64,000 bases of DNA. Source: Nocardioides kribbensis (GTDB taxonomy: Bacteria; Actinomycetota; Actinomycetes; Propionibacteriales; Nocardioidaceae). The stretch spans positions 870,501 to 934,500 of the forward strand of contig NZ_JADCLL010000001.1 of the NCBI RefSeq assembly GCF_015070375.1, written 5' to 3'. A program made the translations under genes and the position numbers. Of the stretch, positions 33,485-42,034 are shown one piece after another (within the stretch, counting starts at the first letter, position 1; every line of letters starts with the position of its first letter). The notes under the pieces are model-generated. The model was not told the DNA's origin. It made no database searches and worked only from the letters and a program-made list of their open reading frames with translations.

Positions 33485-34868
33485 GCCCACCGATCCCGCC
33501 GACCTCTTCACCCGCTTCCTGGCCGAGGAGGCCCCCGTGCACCCCCTGCCCGCGTCCGAGGTACGCCGCCGCGGCGACCGGCTGCGCCGCCGCCACCGCG
33601 CCCTCACAGCCGCCGCCGGCGCCGCTGCGGCCCTCCTCGTCGCCACGCCGCTCGCGCTGGCCACCCGGGGCGCCGAGACCGCCGGCCTCGACCCGGCGGC
33701 GCCGAGCCCGACCGCCACCCCGGCGCCGGGCGACGTCGACTGGGTGACCGGCGTGCCCGCCGACTTCCCGCTCGGCGCGGGTCTGCGGGGCCTGAGCGAG
33801 CAGCCCGAGGTCGTGCCCGGCTTCGCTCCCGACCCGCCGGTGCGGGGCTGCCAGGGCGGGGCCTACACCGCCGAGGCCCCCGTGCGGGCCGTCGACGCCG
33901 TGCAGCTCGACGCACCCAACGCGCCGGGCTCCGAGGGCGGCGTGCAGCGCGGCCTGCTGCTCTACGCCGACGACGACGCCGCGCGGGAGGTGCTCGCGGC
34001 CCAGGAGGCGGCGCTCGCGGACGGCTGCGGCTCGGCCGACCCGCTCGTCTCCGACCTCGGCGAGGGCTCGGTGGTCTGGGTCCAGCGCTCCGGCGACGCC
34101 GGGGAGGGCGAGCTCGTGCAGCTCGTCACGGTCGGCAACGCCGTGCTCGCGACGTCGACCACGTTCGGCGGCGCCGGCGACGCGCAGGTCGTCGAGCAGA
34201 CCCGGGAGCTGGCGCAGAGCACCTCGGCCCTCGTGGTCTCCTCGCTGTGCGTCTTCGCCGCCGACCCCTGCTCGCAGCCGCCCGGCGCGACCGACGCCGA
34301 CGCGACGACGGCCGGCGACCGGGTGCCCGACGGCTTCCCGCTCACCGCGGGCTACCCCGACGACGCCGCCGCCGGGAGCGGTCAGCCGGGACTCCAGGAG
34401 CTCTCCCGGGCGGTCGGTCCGCTGACCCTCGCCGCGTGCGGGCGCGAGGTGGCGCTGCCCCCCGGTCGCACCGACCTCGTCCGGGCCGGGTGGAGCGACC
34501 GCGACGACCTCCGGCTGCGCAACCTGGCCGTCTTCGCCCGCGCCGAGGACGCCCGCGCCTACGCCGACGACGTGCTCGCGCTCCACCGCGACTGCCCCGT
34601 CGACACGGGTGCCACCGGCACCGCCGTCGAGACCGCGGTCGTCGCCAGCGACCTGGGCGAGCAGGCCGGCGTGGTCGTCCGGAGCACCACGGGCGCCGAC
34701 GCCGCCCCGCCGCAGGTCCTGCACGTGGTCAGGGTGGGTCGGGCGGTGCTGGTCTCGCTGGTGACCGGCCCCTCCGTGCCGGCCGGCTCCAGCCCGGCCG
34801 AGGCCGCCGCTCAGAGCGACACCGCCGTGCGCGAGGTGGCGGCCGCGATGGAGGTCTTCGCCAGCTGA
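33477..34868 (+). CDS. Single-pass membrane protein with duplicated extracellular domain; likely partner of the ECF factor
   Basis: 463 residues. A short cytoplasmic N terminus (~42 residues, LFTRFLAEEAPVHPLPASEVRRRGDRLRRR split over residues 10-40) is too small for a classic zinc anti-sigma domain, and no HxxxCxxC is present. One transmembrane helix (~43-61) and about 400 external residues follow. The external part contains two similar units: each starts VPxxFPLxxG (VPADFPLGAG; VPDGFPLTAG), has a YADD/AYADDV stretch with a following Cys, then SDLGE-containing strands (VSDLGEGSVVW; ASDLGEQAGVV). The overlap with the ECF gene suggests a sensor or anti-sigma role, which is inference only. Confidence 0.7.
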   Translation: MPEPTDPADLFTRFLAEEAPVHPLPASEVRRRGDRLRRRHRALTAAAGAAAALLVATPLALATRGAETAGLDPAAPSPTATPAPGDVDWVTGVPADFPLGAGLRGLSEQPEVVPGFAPDPPVRGCQGGAYTAEAPVRAVDAVQLDAPNAPGSEGGVQRGLLLYADDDAAREVLAAQEAALADGCGSADPLVSDLGEGSVVWVQRSGDAGEGELVQLVTVGNAVLATSTTFGGAGDAQVVEQTRELAQSTSALVVSSLCVFAADPCSQPPGATDADATTAGDRVPDGFPLTAGYPDDAAAGSGQPGLQELSRAVGPLTLAACGREVALPPGRTDLVRAGWSDRDDLRLRNLAVFARAEDARAYADDVLALHRDCPVDTGATGTAVETAVVASDLGEQAGVVVRSTTGADAAPPQVLHVVRVGRAVLVSLVTGPSVPAGSSPAEAAAQSDTAVREVAAAMEVFAS

Positions 34869-34886
34869 CGGCGTCCGCCCGCACGC

Positions 34887-34924
34887 ACGAGCGGCCCGCC
34901 CCCGGCAGGGGACGGGCCGCTCGT
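34887..34924. terminator. Bidirectional terminator between the sigma/sensor genes and sucD
   Basis: ACGAGCGGCCCG (34887-34898) pairs perfectly with CGGGCCGCTCGT (34913-34924). The hairpin sits midway between the convergent stops at 34868 and 34949. Confidence 0.85.
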
Positions 34925-34948
34925 GGCGTACGCGGGGTGAGTCCGGGG

Positions 34949-35857
34949 TCAGAGACCCTGCAGGATCTCCCGCATCAGCTGGGCGGTCTCCGACGGCGTC
35001 TTGCCGACCTTGACGCCCACGGCCTCGAGGGCCTCCTTCTTGGCCTGCGCCGTGCCCGAGGAGCCCGAGACGATGGCGCCGGCGTGGCCCATCGTCTTGC
35101 CCTCGGGAGCGGTGAAGCCCGCGACGTAGCCGACGACCGGCTTGGTCACGTGGTCCTTGATGTACGCCGCCGCGCGCTCCTCGGCGTCGCCGCCGATCTC
35201 GCCGATCATGACGATCGCGCGGGTGTCGGGGTCGGCCTCGAACGCCGCGAGGGCGTCGATGTGGGTGGTGCCCACGATCGGGTCGCCGCCGATGCCGATG
35301 GCGGTCGAGAAGCCGAAGTCACGCAGCTCGAACATCATCTGGTAGGTCAGCGTGCCCGACTTCGAGACCAGGCCCACCGGGCCGGAGCCCGAGATCGTGG
35401 CCGGGGTGATGCCGGCCAGGGCCTCGCCCGGGGTGATGATGCCCGGGCAGTTGGGCCCGATCATCCGGGTGCCGCCGTGGTTGCTGGAGCCCTGGAGGTA
35501 GGACCACACCTCGGCGGTGTCCTGCACCGGCACGCCCTCGGTGATAACCACGAGCAGGCCGATGCCCGCGTCGATGGCCTCGAGGCAGGCGTCCTTGGTG
35601 AACGCCGGCGGCACGAAGGCGACCGACACGTCGGCGCCGGTCTCCTTCATGGCCTCCTCGACGGAGCCGAAGACGGGCAGCTCGACGCTGGAGCCGTCGG
35701 CGGCGGTGTGGGTCACGGTGGTGCCGGCCTTGCGGGCGTTGACGCCGCCCACGACGTTGGTGCCGGACTTCAGCATCAGGGCGGTGTGCTTGGTGCCCTC
35801 CCCGCCCGTGATGCCCTGGACGATGACCTTGCTGTCCTTGTTGAGGTAGATCGACAT
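34949..35857 (-). CDS. sucD: Succinyl-CoA ligase alpha subunit
   Basis: Subunit carrying the CoA site and the phosphohistidine of succinyl-CoA synthetase. 302 residues. [15 protein letters not shown] is the CoA-binding N terminus, [13 protein letters not shown] the conserved middle, and [17 protein letters not shown] contains the active His near residue 258. It lies 19 bases after sucC on the same strand. With mutAB this pair carries succinyl-CoA to succinate with substrate-level phosphorylation. Confidence 0.98.
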   Translation of the reverse strand: MSIYLNKDSKVIVQGITGGEGTKHTALMLKSGTNVVGGVNARKAGTTVTHTAADGSSVELPVFGSVEEAMKETGADVSVAFVPPAFTKDACLEAIDAGIGLLVVITEGVPVQDTAEVWSYLQGSSNHGGTRMIGPNCPGIITPGEALAGITPATISGSGPVGLVSKSGTLTYQMMFELRDFGFSTAIGIGGDPIVGTTHIDALAAFEADPDTRAIVMIGEIGGDAEERAAAYIKDHVTKPVVGYVAGFTAPEGKTMGHAGAIVSGSSGTAQAKKEALEAVGVKVGKTPSETAQLMREILQGL

Positions 35858-35876
35858 ATCGCTCTCAGTCCCGTTC

Positions 35877-37037
35877 TCAGGCGTTCGCCAGCTCGGCGGC
35901 CTTGTCGGCCGCGCCGTCCATCGTCTCCACGAGCGTCACCAGCGGGTGGTTCTTCTCCTGGAGGATGCGGCGACCCTCCTCGACGTTGTTGCCGTCGAGG
36001 CGGACGACCAGCGGCTTGGTGGCCTCGTCGCCGAGGATGTCGAGGGCGCCCACGATGCCGTTGGCCACGGCGTCGCAGGAGGTGATGCCGCCGAAGACGT
36101 TGACGAAGACGCTCTTGACCTGCTCGTCGTTGAGGATCACGTCGAGGCCGTCGGCCATGACCTGCGCCGAGGCGCCGCCGCCGATGTCGAGGAAGTTGGC
36201 CGGCTTGACGCCGCCGTGCTTCTCGCCGGCGTAGGCGACCACGTCGAGGGTCGACATGACCAGGCCCGCGCCGTTGCCGATGATGCCCACGGCACCGTCG
36301 AGCTTGACGTAGTTGAGGCCCTTCTCCTTGGCCTTGGCCTCGAGCGGGTCGGCCGCGGCCTTGTCCTCGAAGTCGGCGTGCTCGGCGTGGCGGAACTCGG
36401 CGTTCTCGTCGAGGGAGACCTTGCCGTCGAGCGCCTCGAGCCGGTCACCGGCCAGACGGGCCAGCGGGTTGACCTCGACGAGGGTGGCGTCCTCCTCGAC
36501 GAACACCTTCCACAGCGCGAGCACGGTCTGCACGGCCTGGTCGGTGAGCGCCTCGGGGAAGGCCGCCTCGGCGACGATCGCGCGGGCCTTGGCCTCGTCG
36601 ACACCGGTGCCCGGGTCGATGGCGATCTGCTTGACGGCGTCGGGGTTGGTCTTCGCGACCTCCTCGATCTCGACACCGCCCTCGACGCTGGCGATGCAGA
36701 GGTACTGACGGTTGGCGCGGTCGAGCAGGAAGGAGAAGTAGTACTCCTCCTCGATGCTGGCCGCGGGGGCGATGAGCACCCGGTTGACCGTCAGGCCCTT
36801 GATCTCCATGCCGAGGATGGCCTGGGCGTGCTGCTCGGCCTCGTCGGGGGTCTTCGCCAGCTTGACGCCGCCGGCCTTGCCGCGGCCACCCGCCTTCACC
36901 TGCGCCTTGACCACGCAGACGCCGAGCTTCTCGGCGGCCTCGCGGGCCTCGGCGGGGGTGTTGGCGACGATGCCGGGAGTCCCCGGGACGCCGTGCTTGG
37001 CGAAGAGCTCCTTCGCCTGGTACTCCATCAGGTCCAC
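35877..37037 (-). CDS. sucC: Succinyl-CoA ligase (ADP/GDP-forming) beta subunit
   Basis: ATP-grasp subunit binding nucleotide and succinate. 386 residues. The ATP-grasp start [16 protein letters not shown], the [15 protein letters not shown] nucleotide loop, and the C-terminal [12 protein letters not shown] phosphohistidine pocket are present. The GTG at 37037 (giving M-D-L-M-E-Y-Q) is preferred over the ATG at 37028 because homologues begin MDL.EYQA. Upstream is a 351-base gap shared with the divergent M23 gene; TAAGGT at 37168-37163 (minus) is a possible -10. Confidence 0.97.
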   Translation of the reverse strand: MDLMEYQAKELFAKHGVPGTPGIVANTPAEAREAAEKLGVCVVKAQVKAGGRGKAGGVKLAKTPDEAEQHAQAILGMEIKGLTVNRVLIAPAASIEEEYYFSFLLDRANRQYLCIASVEGGVEIEEVAKTNPDAVKQIAIDPGTGVDEAKARAIVAEAAFPEALTDQAVQTVLALWKVFVEEDATLVEVNPLARLAGDRLEALDGKVSLDENAEFRHAEHADFEDKAAADPLEAKAKEKGLNYVKLDGAVGIIGNGAGLVMSTLDVVAYAGEKHGGVKPANFLDIGGGASAQVMADGLDVILNDEQVKSVFVNVFGGITSCDAVANGIVGALDILGDEATKPLVVRLDGNNVEEGRRILQEKNHPLVTLVETMDGAADKAAELANA

Positions 37038-37388
37038 TGATCCACCAGTTCTCTAGTGTGCTGCGCTGTGAGGGCGCCTTGGTTGAGTCGTTGGACGAGC
37101 CTGGGCGAGCCTGGGCCCGACGACCGTCCGCTCCCGCGTGAGCACGGGCGGAGGCCTCCGGCACCTTAGTCCCGTCGCGGGCCGCGGCACGAGGGCGCGG
37201 GGGCGCGACGTGACCGAGGTCATGCGGTGACGGGCCGCCGTCGTCCACATTTGTCACGGCGCCGAGTTCCGCCTGCTGCACCGGGTCCGTTACAGTCTTG
37301 GCTCGTTCGCCCCCGACCACCTGAAAGGGTGGGCCGGCCGCCAGGTCCGGCGCCCCCCACCACCGTCGATCACGGGAGTCACTGCTTC
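37038..37388. other. 351-base intergenic region between sucC and the M23 gene
   Basis: Holds two divergent promoters and no visible gene. On the minus strand TAAGGT (37168-37163) could be the sucC -10, leaving a leader of about 120 bases. On the plus strand TACAGT (37291-37296) is a good -10 for the M23 gene, leaving a leader of about 86 bases that contains small hairpins such as CCACC/GGTGG (around 37317-37332). A palindrome at 37211-37222 lies between them. The direct repeat cgagcctggg occurs twice around 37097-37116. Confidence 0.6.
37211..37222. promoter_or_regulatory. TGACC-GA-GGTCA palindrome between sucC and M23 promoters
   Basis: Perfect 5-base arms around GA. The wider context CGTGA-N6-TCATG partly matches the CRP/GlxR consensus TGTGA-N6-TCACA (seven of ten positions). 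Position upstream of both promoters would suit an activator. Confidence 0.35.
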
Positions 37389-38561
37389 ATGGGTCATCAC
37401 CGAGTCGCACCCACCGGCACCAGCCGCAGCGATCTCGGGACCCCTGACACCCCAGCGGACACCCCGGCTGTCACCCCGGCCTACCGCGGCCGTCGCGTGG
37501 CGACCGTGCCCGTCGACTCCGCCGCGACGACCGCCGCACCGGCGGCGCCCTACGTCGGCCGCCGCGTGGCCCGCCCGGCCCCGGTCGTCACCGTCGAGCC
37601 GGTCACCGCGTCCGCCGGGCGCCTCGACACCGGCCCGGGTCTCGACGCCGGCACGGTGGACCGGATCCTCGCCGACCTCGAGCCGGTCGACCACACCACC
37701 TCCTTCGCCTCCGACCCGACCGAGCTGCTGCCGCTGACGCCGGCGCGCCCGGGTCTGTCGCACCCCGAGACCGCCGAGCTCCGCACCGCGGGCAGGCGCA
37801 AGGCCGTCAAGCACGCCGGCGACCGCAGCGCGCTCCTGCGCCGGATGCCCTCGGTGCCGGTGCTCGTGGGGATCGCGGCGCTCGCGGTCTCCGTGGGCGG
37901 CGCGGTCACCGCCACCGACACCGACCTGGCCGCCCAGGAGGCGGCGCCCGTCGGCCCCAGCAGCGCCCTCACCGGCTCCAGCGGCGGTGGCGTCGTGGGC
38001 CTCGACCGCGAGGAGCGCATCTCGCGCGACTCCAGCCGCGACGCGCTGGGCGACCTCGCCGACGAGCGGCTCGTCGAGGCCGCCGAGGCCCAGGCCGCGG
38101 AGCGCAACACCGAGCTGCGCACCCTCGCCAACGCCGCCGAGGTGCAGTCGAAGAAGATCGAGGCCAACCAGTGGGTCCTGCCGCTCAGCGGCTACCGCCT
38201 CACCGCGCGCTACGGCGAGTACGGCCTGTGGGCGACGTACCACACCGGCCTCGACTTCGCCGCCCCCACCGGCACGCCCCTCGTGGCCATCGCCAACGGC
38301 ACGATCACCTCGACCGGTTACGACGGCGCCTACGGCAACAAGACCGTCCTCACCCTCGAGGACGGCACTGAACTGTGGTTCTGCCACCAGACCTCGATCG
38401 ACGTCTCCCCCGGCGAGACCGTCACCGCGGGCCAGCAGATCGGCACCGTCGGCTCGACCGGCAACGTGACCGGCCCCCACCTCCACCTCGAGGTCCGCCC
38501 CGGCGGCGGCGACCCGGTCGACCCCTACGAGGCGCTCTCGGTCAACGGCGTCACGCCGTAG
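37389..38561 (+). CDS. M23-family peptidoglycan endopeptidase, membrane-anchored
   Basis: 390 residues. A long Pro/Thr/Ala-rich cytoplasmic N terminus contains two RGRRVA/VGRRVARP repeats. A transmembrane helix lies near residues 155-172 (PVLVGIAALAVSVGGAV). A helical region rich in Glu/Arg follows (ERLVEAAEAQAAERN-like), then a C-terminal LytM domain. The zinc ligands are in HTGLDFAAP (H near 284) and HLHLE (near 363), so the peptidase is predicted active. Members cut peptide cross-links in cell-wall peptidoglycan. Start ATG at 37389; an upstream in-frame ATG at 37227 is rejected because the predicted promoter lies after it. Convergent with pcrA. Confidence 0.88.
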   Translation: MGHHRVAPTGTSRSDLGTPDTPADTPAVTPAYRGRRVATVPVDSAATTAAPAAPYVGRRVARPAPVVTVEPVTASAGRLDTGPGLDAGTVDRILADLEPVDHTTSFASDPTELLPLTPARPGLSHPETAELRTAGRRKAVKHAGDRSALLRRMPSVPVLVGIAALAVSVGGAVTATDTDLAAQEAAPVGPSSALTGSSGGGVVGLDREERISRDSSRDALGDLADERLVEAAEAQAAERNTELRTLANAAEVQSKKIEANQWVLPLSGYRLTARYGEYGLWATYHTGLDFAAPTGTPLVAIANGTITSTGYDGAYGNKTVLTLEDGTELWFCHQTSIDVSPGETVTAGQQIGTVGSTGNVTGPHLHLEVRPGGGDPVDPYEALSVNGVTP

Positions 38562-38569
38562 CACCGCCA

Positions 38570-38585
38570 GGGCCGGGCTCGGCCC
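38570..38585. terminator. Weak hairpin between M23 and pcrA
   Basis: GGGCCG-GGCT-CGGCCC lies nine bases after the M23 stop. Only six pairs; a modest candidate for the convergent gene ends. Confidence 0.35.
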
Positions 38586-38630
38586 CGCACCTCACGTGCC
38601 CGCCCCAGGACCCGGCCGCCGGCCTCGGCC

Positions 38631-41078
38631 TCAGAGCTTCTGCACGGGCGCGTAGCGCAGCAGCAGCCGCTTGACGCCCTGCGAGCCGAAGTCGATCGAG
38701 GCCACCGACTTGTCGGCCACGCCCTCGACCGCCACCACGGAGCCGAGGCCGAAGGAGTCGTGCTGCACCCGGTCGCCCGGCTCCAGCGACGGCACCTCGC
38801 GCGCCGGCCGCGACTTGGCGGCGGCGTCGGCGCGCAGCGCGGCGGAGGAGAAGTTGCGGCGACCGGCCGCGGTCGGCGAGCCCAGGCCGCCGCCGTAGGA
38901 GCCGCCCAGGTCGGGTCGCGACCACTGGGTCTGCGCGGCCTCGGTGCGGCGCCAGTCGACGAGGTCGACCGGCATCTCGTCGAGGAAGCGCGACGCCGGG
39001 TTGTGCGACGGCGCGCCCCAGGCCGAGCGGACCACGGCGCGGGAGAGGTAGAGGCGCTCGCGGGCGCGGGTGACGCCGACGTAGGCCAGGCGTCGCTCCT
39101 CCTCCAGCTCCGGCTGGTCGCCGAGGGCCCGCGAGTGCGGGAAGACGCCGTCCTCGAGCCCGGTGAGGAACACCACCGGGAACTCCAGCCCCTTCGCCGT
39201 GTGGAGGGTCATCAGGGTCACCACGCCGGTGTCGTCGGGGTCGTCGGGGTCGGTGTCGGGGATCTGGTCGGAGTCGGCCACGAGCGCGACGCGCTCCAGG
39301 AAGTCGCGCAGACCGGGCGCGACCTGCCCTGCGTCGACGTCGGCGGGGTCGGCCGAGGGGCCCGCCACGGGGTCGTCGCTGAACTCGCGCGCCACTGCGA
39401 CGAGCTCGGCGAGGTTCTCCGCGCGCGTGGCGTCCTGCGGGTCGTCGGAGTCCTCCAGGGCGGCGACGTAGCCCGAGCGGGCCAGCACGGTCTCGAGCAC
39501 GACGTCGGCGCGCTCGCCGCCGTCGACCATCGACTGCAGCTCCTCGATCATGGCCACGAAGCCGCGGATGCTGCCCAGCGAGCGGGTCGCGAGCCCGGGC
39601 GCCTCCTCGGCGCGTCGCAGCGCCTCCCAGAAGGTCGTGCGGTCGCGCTCGGCGAGCGCGTTGACGCACGCCACCGCCCGGTCGCCGATGCCGCGCTTGG
39701 GGGTGTTGAGGATCCGGCGCAGCGAGACCTGGTCGTCGGGGTTGGCCAGCAGCCGCAGGTAGGCCAGGGCGTCGCGCACCTCGCGGCGCTCGTAGAACCG
39801 CACACCGCCGACCACCTTGTAGGGCTGGCCGGTGCGGATGAACACCTCCTCGAAGACCCGCGACTGGGCGTTGGTGCGGTAGAAGATCGCGACGTCGGAG
39901 GCCCGCGCGCCCTGGTCGACGAGGGTGTCGATCTCGGAGGAGACGAAGCGGGCCTCGTCGCGCTCGTCGTCGGCGACGTAGCCCACGATCCGCTCGCCGT
40001 CGCCGGCGTCGGACCACAGCCGCTTGGGCTTGCGGCCCTTGTTGTGGCCGATGACGGCGTTGGCGGTGGTGAGGATGGTCTGGGTGGAGCGGTAGTTCTG
40101 CTCCAGCAGGATCGAGGTGGCGTCGGGGAAGTCCTCCTCGAAGTCCAGGATGTTGCGGATGTTGGCGCCGCGGAAGGCGTAGATCGACTGGTCGGCGTCG
40201 CCGACGACCATCAGCTCGGCCGGCTCGACGCGCTCAGCGGGCTCCACGGTCGAGGTCGGGTCGGCGAGCGAGGCGTCGTCGAGCTGCTCGGCGCACAGCT
40301 GGTGGACCAGGGCGTACTGCGCGTGGTTGGTGTCCTGGTACTCGTCGACGAGCACGTGGCGGAAGCGGCGCCGGTAGGTCTCGCGGACCTCCGGGAAGCG
40401 CTGGAGGAGGTGCACCGTCGACATGATCAGGTCGTCGAAGTCGAGGGCGTTGGCCTCGCGCAGGCGTCGCTCGTAGAGGGTGTAGGCGGCGGCGTAGGTC
40501 TGCTCGAGGTTGTTGGTGGCCAGGGCCGTGGCCGCCTCGGCGTCGCGCAGCTCGTTCTTGTGGTCCGACACCCAGTGCAGCAGGGCGCCGGGCTGGTAGC
40601 GCTTGGGGTCGAGCTCGAGGTCGGCGACCACCAGCGACATCAGCCGCTTCTGGTCGGCGGCGTCGTAGATCGAGAAGCTCGACTTCAGGCCGAGCTTGTC
40701 GACCTCCTTGCGCAGGATGCGCACGCAGGCGGAGTGGAAGGTCGAGACCCACATGATCCGGGCGCGCTTGCCGACCAGCTCCTCGACGCGCTCCTTCATC
40801 TCGGCCGCGGCCTTGTTGGTGAAGGTGATGGCCAGGATCGAGCCGGGGTGCGCACGGCGCTCCTGGATCAGCCAGGCGATGCGGCGGGTGAGCACGCGGG
40901 TCTTGCCCGACCCGGCGCCGGCGACGACCAGCAGCGGCGCGCCCTCGTGCACGACGGCCGCGCGCTGGGGCTCGTTGAGCCCTTCGAGCAGCTCCTCGCG
41001 CGTGGGGCCGCGCCGGGTGGTGCGGGGCTCCTCGGGAGCGACGGACTCGAGACCAGGAAGGGGGAACGGGATGCTCAT
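38631..41078 (-). CDS. pcrA: ATP-dependent DNA helicase PcrA/UvrD
   Basis: SF1A 3'-5' helicase for repair and removal of RecA or stalled complexes. 815 residues. Q motif LNEPQRAAV, Walker A AGAGSGKTR (~51-58), motif Ia ITFTNKAAAEM, motif II VDEYQDTN, motif III GDADQSIYAFRGA, motif IV EQNYRST, motif V TLHTAKGLEF and motif VI YVGVTRARERL are all present. The C-terminal GDRVQHDSFGLGSVVAVEG is the Tudor-like RNA-polymerase-binding domain. ATG at 41078 chosen because GGAGGG precedes it by seven bases; an in-frame GTG at 41090 contains that ribosome-binding site. Confidence 0.98.
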   Translation of the reverse strand: MSIPFPLPGLESVAPEEPRTTRRGPTREELLEGLNEPQRAAVVHEGAPLLVVAGAGSGKTRVLTRRIAWLIQERRAHPGSILAITFTNKAAAEMKERVEELVGKRARIMWVSTFHSACVRILRKEVDKLGLKSSFSIYDAADQKRLMSLVVADLELDPKRYQPGALLHWVSDHKNELRDAEAATALATNNLEQTYAAAYTLYERRLREANALDFDDLIMSTVHLLQRFPEVRETYRRRFRHVLVDEYQDTNHAQYALVHQLCAEQLDDASLADPTSTVEPAERVEPAELMVVGDADQSIYAFRGANIRNILDFEEDFPDATSILLEQNYRSTQTILTTANAVIGHNKGRKPKRLWSDAGDGERIVGYVADDERDEARFVSSEIDTLVDQGARASDVAIFYRTNAQSRVFEEVFIRTGQPYKVVGGVRFYERREVRDALAYLRLLANPDDQVSLRRILNTPKRGIGDRAVACVNALAERDRTTFWEALRRAEEAPGLATRSLGSIRGFVAMIEELQSMVDGGERADVVLETVLARSGYVAALEDSDDPQDATRAENLAELVAVAREFSDDPVAGPSADPADVDAGQVAPGLRDFLERVALVADSDQIPDTDPDDPDDTGVVTLMTLHTAKGLEFPVVFLTGLEDGVFPHSRALGDQPELEEERRLAYVGVTRARERLYLSRAVVRSAWGAPSHNPASRFLDEMPVDLVDWRRTEAAQTQWSRPDLGGSYGGGLGSPTAAGRRNFSSAALRADAAAKSRPAREVPSLEPGDRVQHDSFGLGSVVAVEGVADKSVASIDFGSQGVKRLLLRYAPVQKL

Positions 41079-41139
41079 GCTGCCCTCCACCCTACGGCCG
41101 CGGTCGGCGTGGTCGGGCAGCGCCGACGCCGCGGTCGGC

Positions 41140-41502
41140 TCAGTAGGAGCCGTGGGCGGGCGACCAGAAGACCGCGACCGCGATGTTGAGCACCGTGAGC
41201 CCCAGCAGCGCCGCCCACAGACCCTGGGCGATGCGCTCCTTGCGCAGGTTGGCCATCACCAGGCCCAGGATGACCAGGCCCACCACCAGCTTGACCCCGA
41301 TCTTGGCGTGGTCGACGTCGGTGTCGCCGGCCTCGAGCACGCCGACCAGCGCGATCCCGGCCAGGACGGCCGTGCCGGCGCCGTCGCGCATCAGCTCGTT
41401 GACCCGCTTGTGCGGCTCGCGGGCCTGCGCGAGCAGGCCGCCGAGGAGGGCCGCGAAACCGAGGATGTGCACGAACAGCAGGACCAGCCGCAGGATCTCC
41501 AT
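41140..41502 (-). CDS. Small four-helix membrane protein
   Basis: 120 residues with four predicted transmembrane helices (LRLVLLFVHILGFAALLGG, AVLAGIALVGVLEAG, VKLVVGLVILGLVMANL, WAALLGLTVLNIAVAVFW). The His in VHILGFA and the pattern resemble CopD/DUF-type small membrane proteins, but no function is assigned. The ATG lies seven bases after TAGGCT, in which TAG is the stop codon of the upstream universal stress gene, implying a leaderless start. It lies 61 bases before pcrA on the same strand. Confidence 0.75.
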   Translation of the reverse strand: MEILRLVLLFVHILGFAALLGGLLAQAREPHKRVNELMRDGAGTAVLAGIALVGVLEAGDTDVDHAKIGVKLVVGLVILGLVMANLRKERIAQGLWAALLGLTVLNIAVAVFWSPAHGSY

Positions 41503-41509
41503 GCCGCGC

Positions 41510-41515
41510 AGCCTA
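41510..41515 (-). promoter_or_regulatory. Putative -10 element made from the universal-stress-gene stop codon
   Basis: TAGGCT on the minus strand, where TAG (41515-41513) terminates the universal stress protein gene, seven bases before the ATG of the next gene. Same arrangement as at 11101-11106. Confidence 0.4.
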
Positions 41516-41983
41516 CGGTCGCGGCGCGCGGGGCCGCGGCACAGGGCGCACGACCAGCACGGGGCAGGGCGCGGAGTGCTGGACCCGCTGGGCGGTGCTG
41601 CCGAGCAGCACGGTGCGGCTCAGCCCGCGACCGCCCGCGGCGACGACCACGAGGCCGGCTCCCAGCGCCGAGGCGGCCTTGGTGATCTCCTGGGCCGGCG
41701 AGCCGCTGCGGATGCTGGTGCGGACCGTGGGGCCCCAGCCGTCGAGCTCCGCCGCCACGACGCGCACGGCGCTCTCGGCGGCCGCCCGGAACGACGAGGA
41801 CTCCCCCTCGGCCCGCGTGCGGTCGGCGGGGGCCAGGTCGTCGGCGAAGGCCACCGCGGCGAGCGGACGCACCACCGCCAGCACCGTGACGTCGGTGATC
41901 CTGGCCGGGTCGGCGAAGGAGCGCAGGTGGCGCGCGGCGTCGAGCGACTGCTGCGAGCCGTCGGTGGCGACGATGACGTGCAC
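41513..41983 (-). CDS. Universal stress protein (UspA domain)
   Basis: 156 residues, one Usp domain. Begins VIVATDGSQQSLDAA and carries the ATP-binding signature G-x2-G-x9-G-S/T (AAGGRGLSRTVLLGSTAQRV region near residues 115-135), so an ATP-binding rather than UspA-like non-binding member. Ends with a short Arg/Pro tail after CPVLVVRPV. Follows the APC permease by 51 bases on the same strand; such pairings of Usp with permeases are common and may be regulatory. Confidence 0.92.
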   Translation of the reverse strand: MHVIVATDGSQQSLDAARHLRSFADPARITDVTVLAVVRPLAAVAFADDLAPADRTRAEGESSSFRAAAESAVRVVAAELDGWGPTVRTSIRSGSPAQEITKAASALGAGLVVVAAGGRGLSRTVLLGSTAQRVQHSAPCPVLVVRPVPRPRAPRP

Positions 41984-42034
41984 GGGGGCCTCCTCGGGCG
42001 TCCGGTGGTGCTGGGGGCTGGTGGGGGGCGGGCC

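Noticed and set aside
37297..37388. Possible c-di-AMP (ydaO) riboswitch in the leader of the M23 gene
   Set aside because: Such elements often precede cell-wall hydrolase genes in actinomycetes, but the conserved GGGGAACC and GCCCGAACCCG-like blocks were not found and the predicted leader of about 86 bases is too short.
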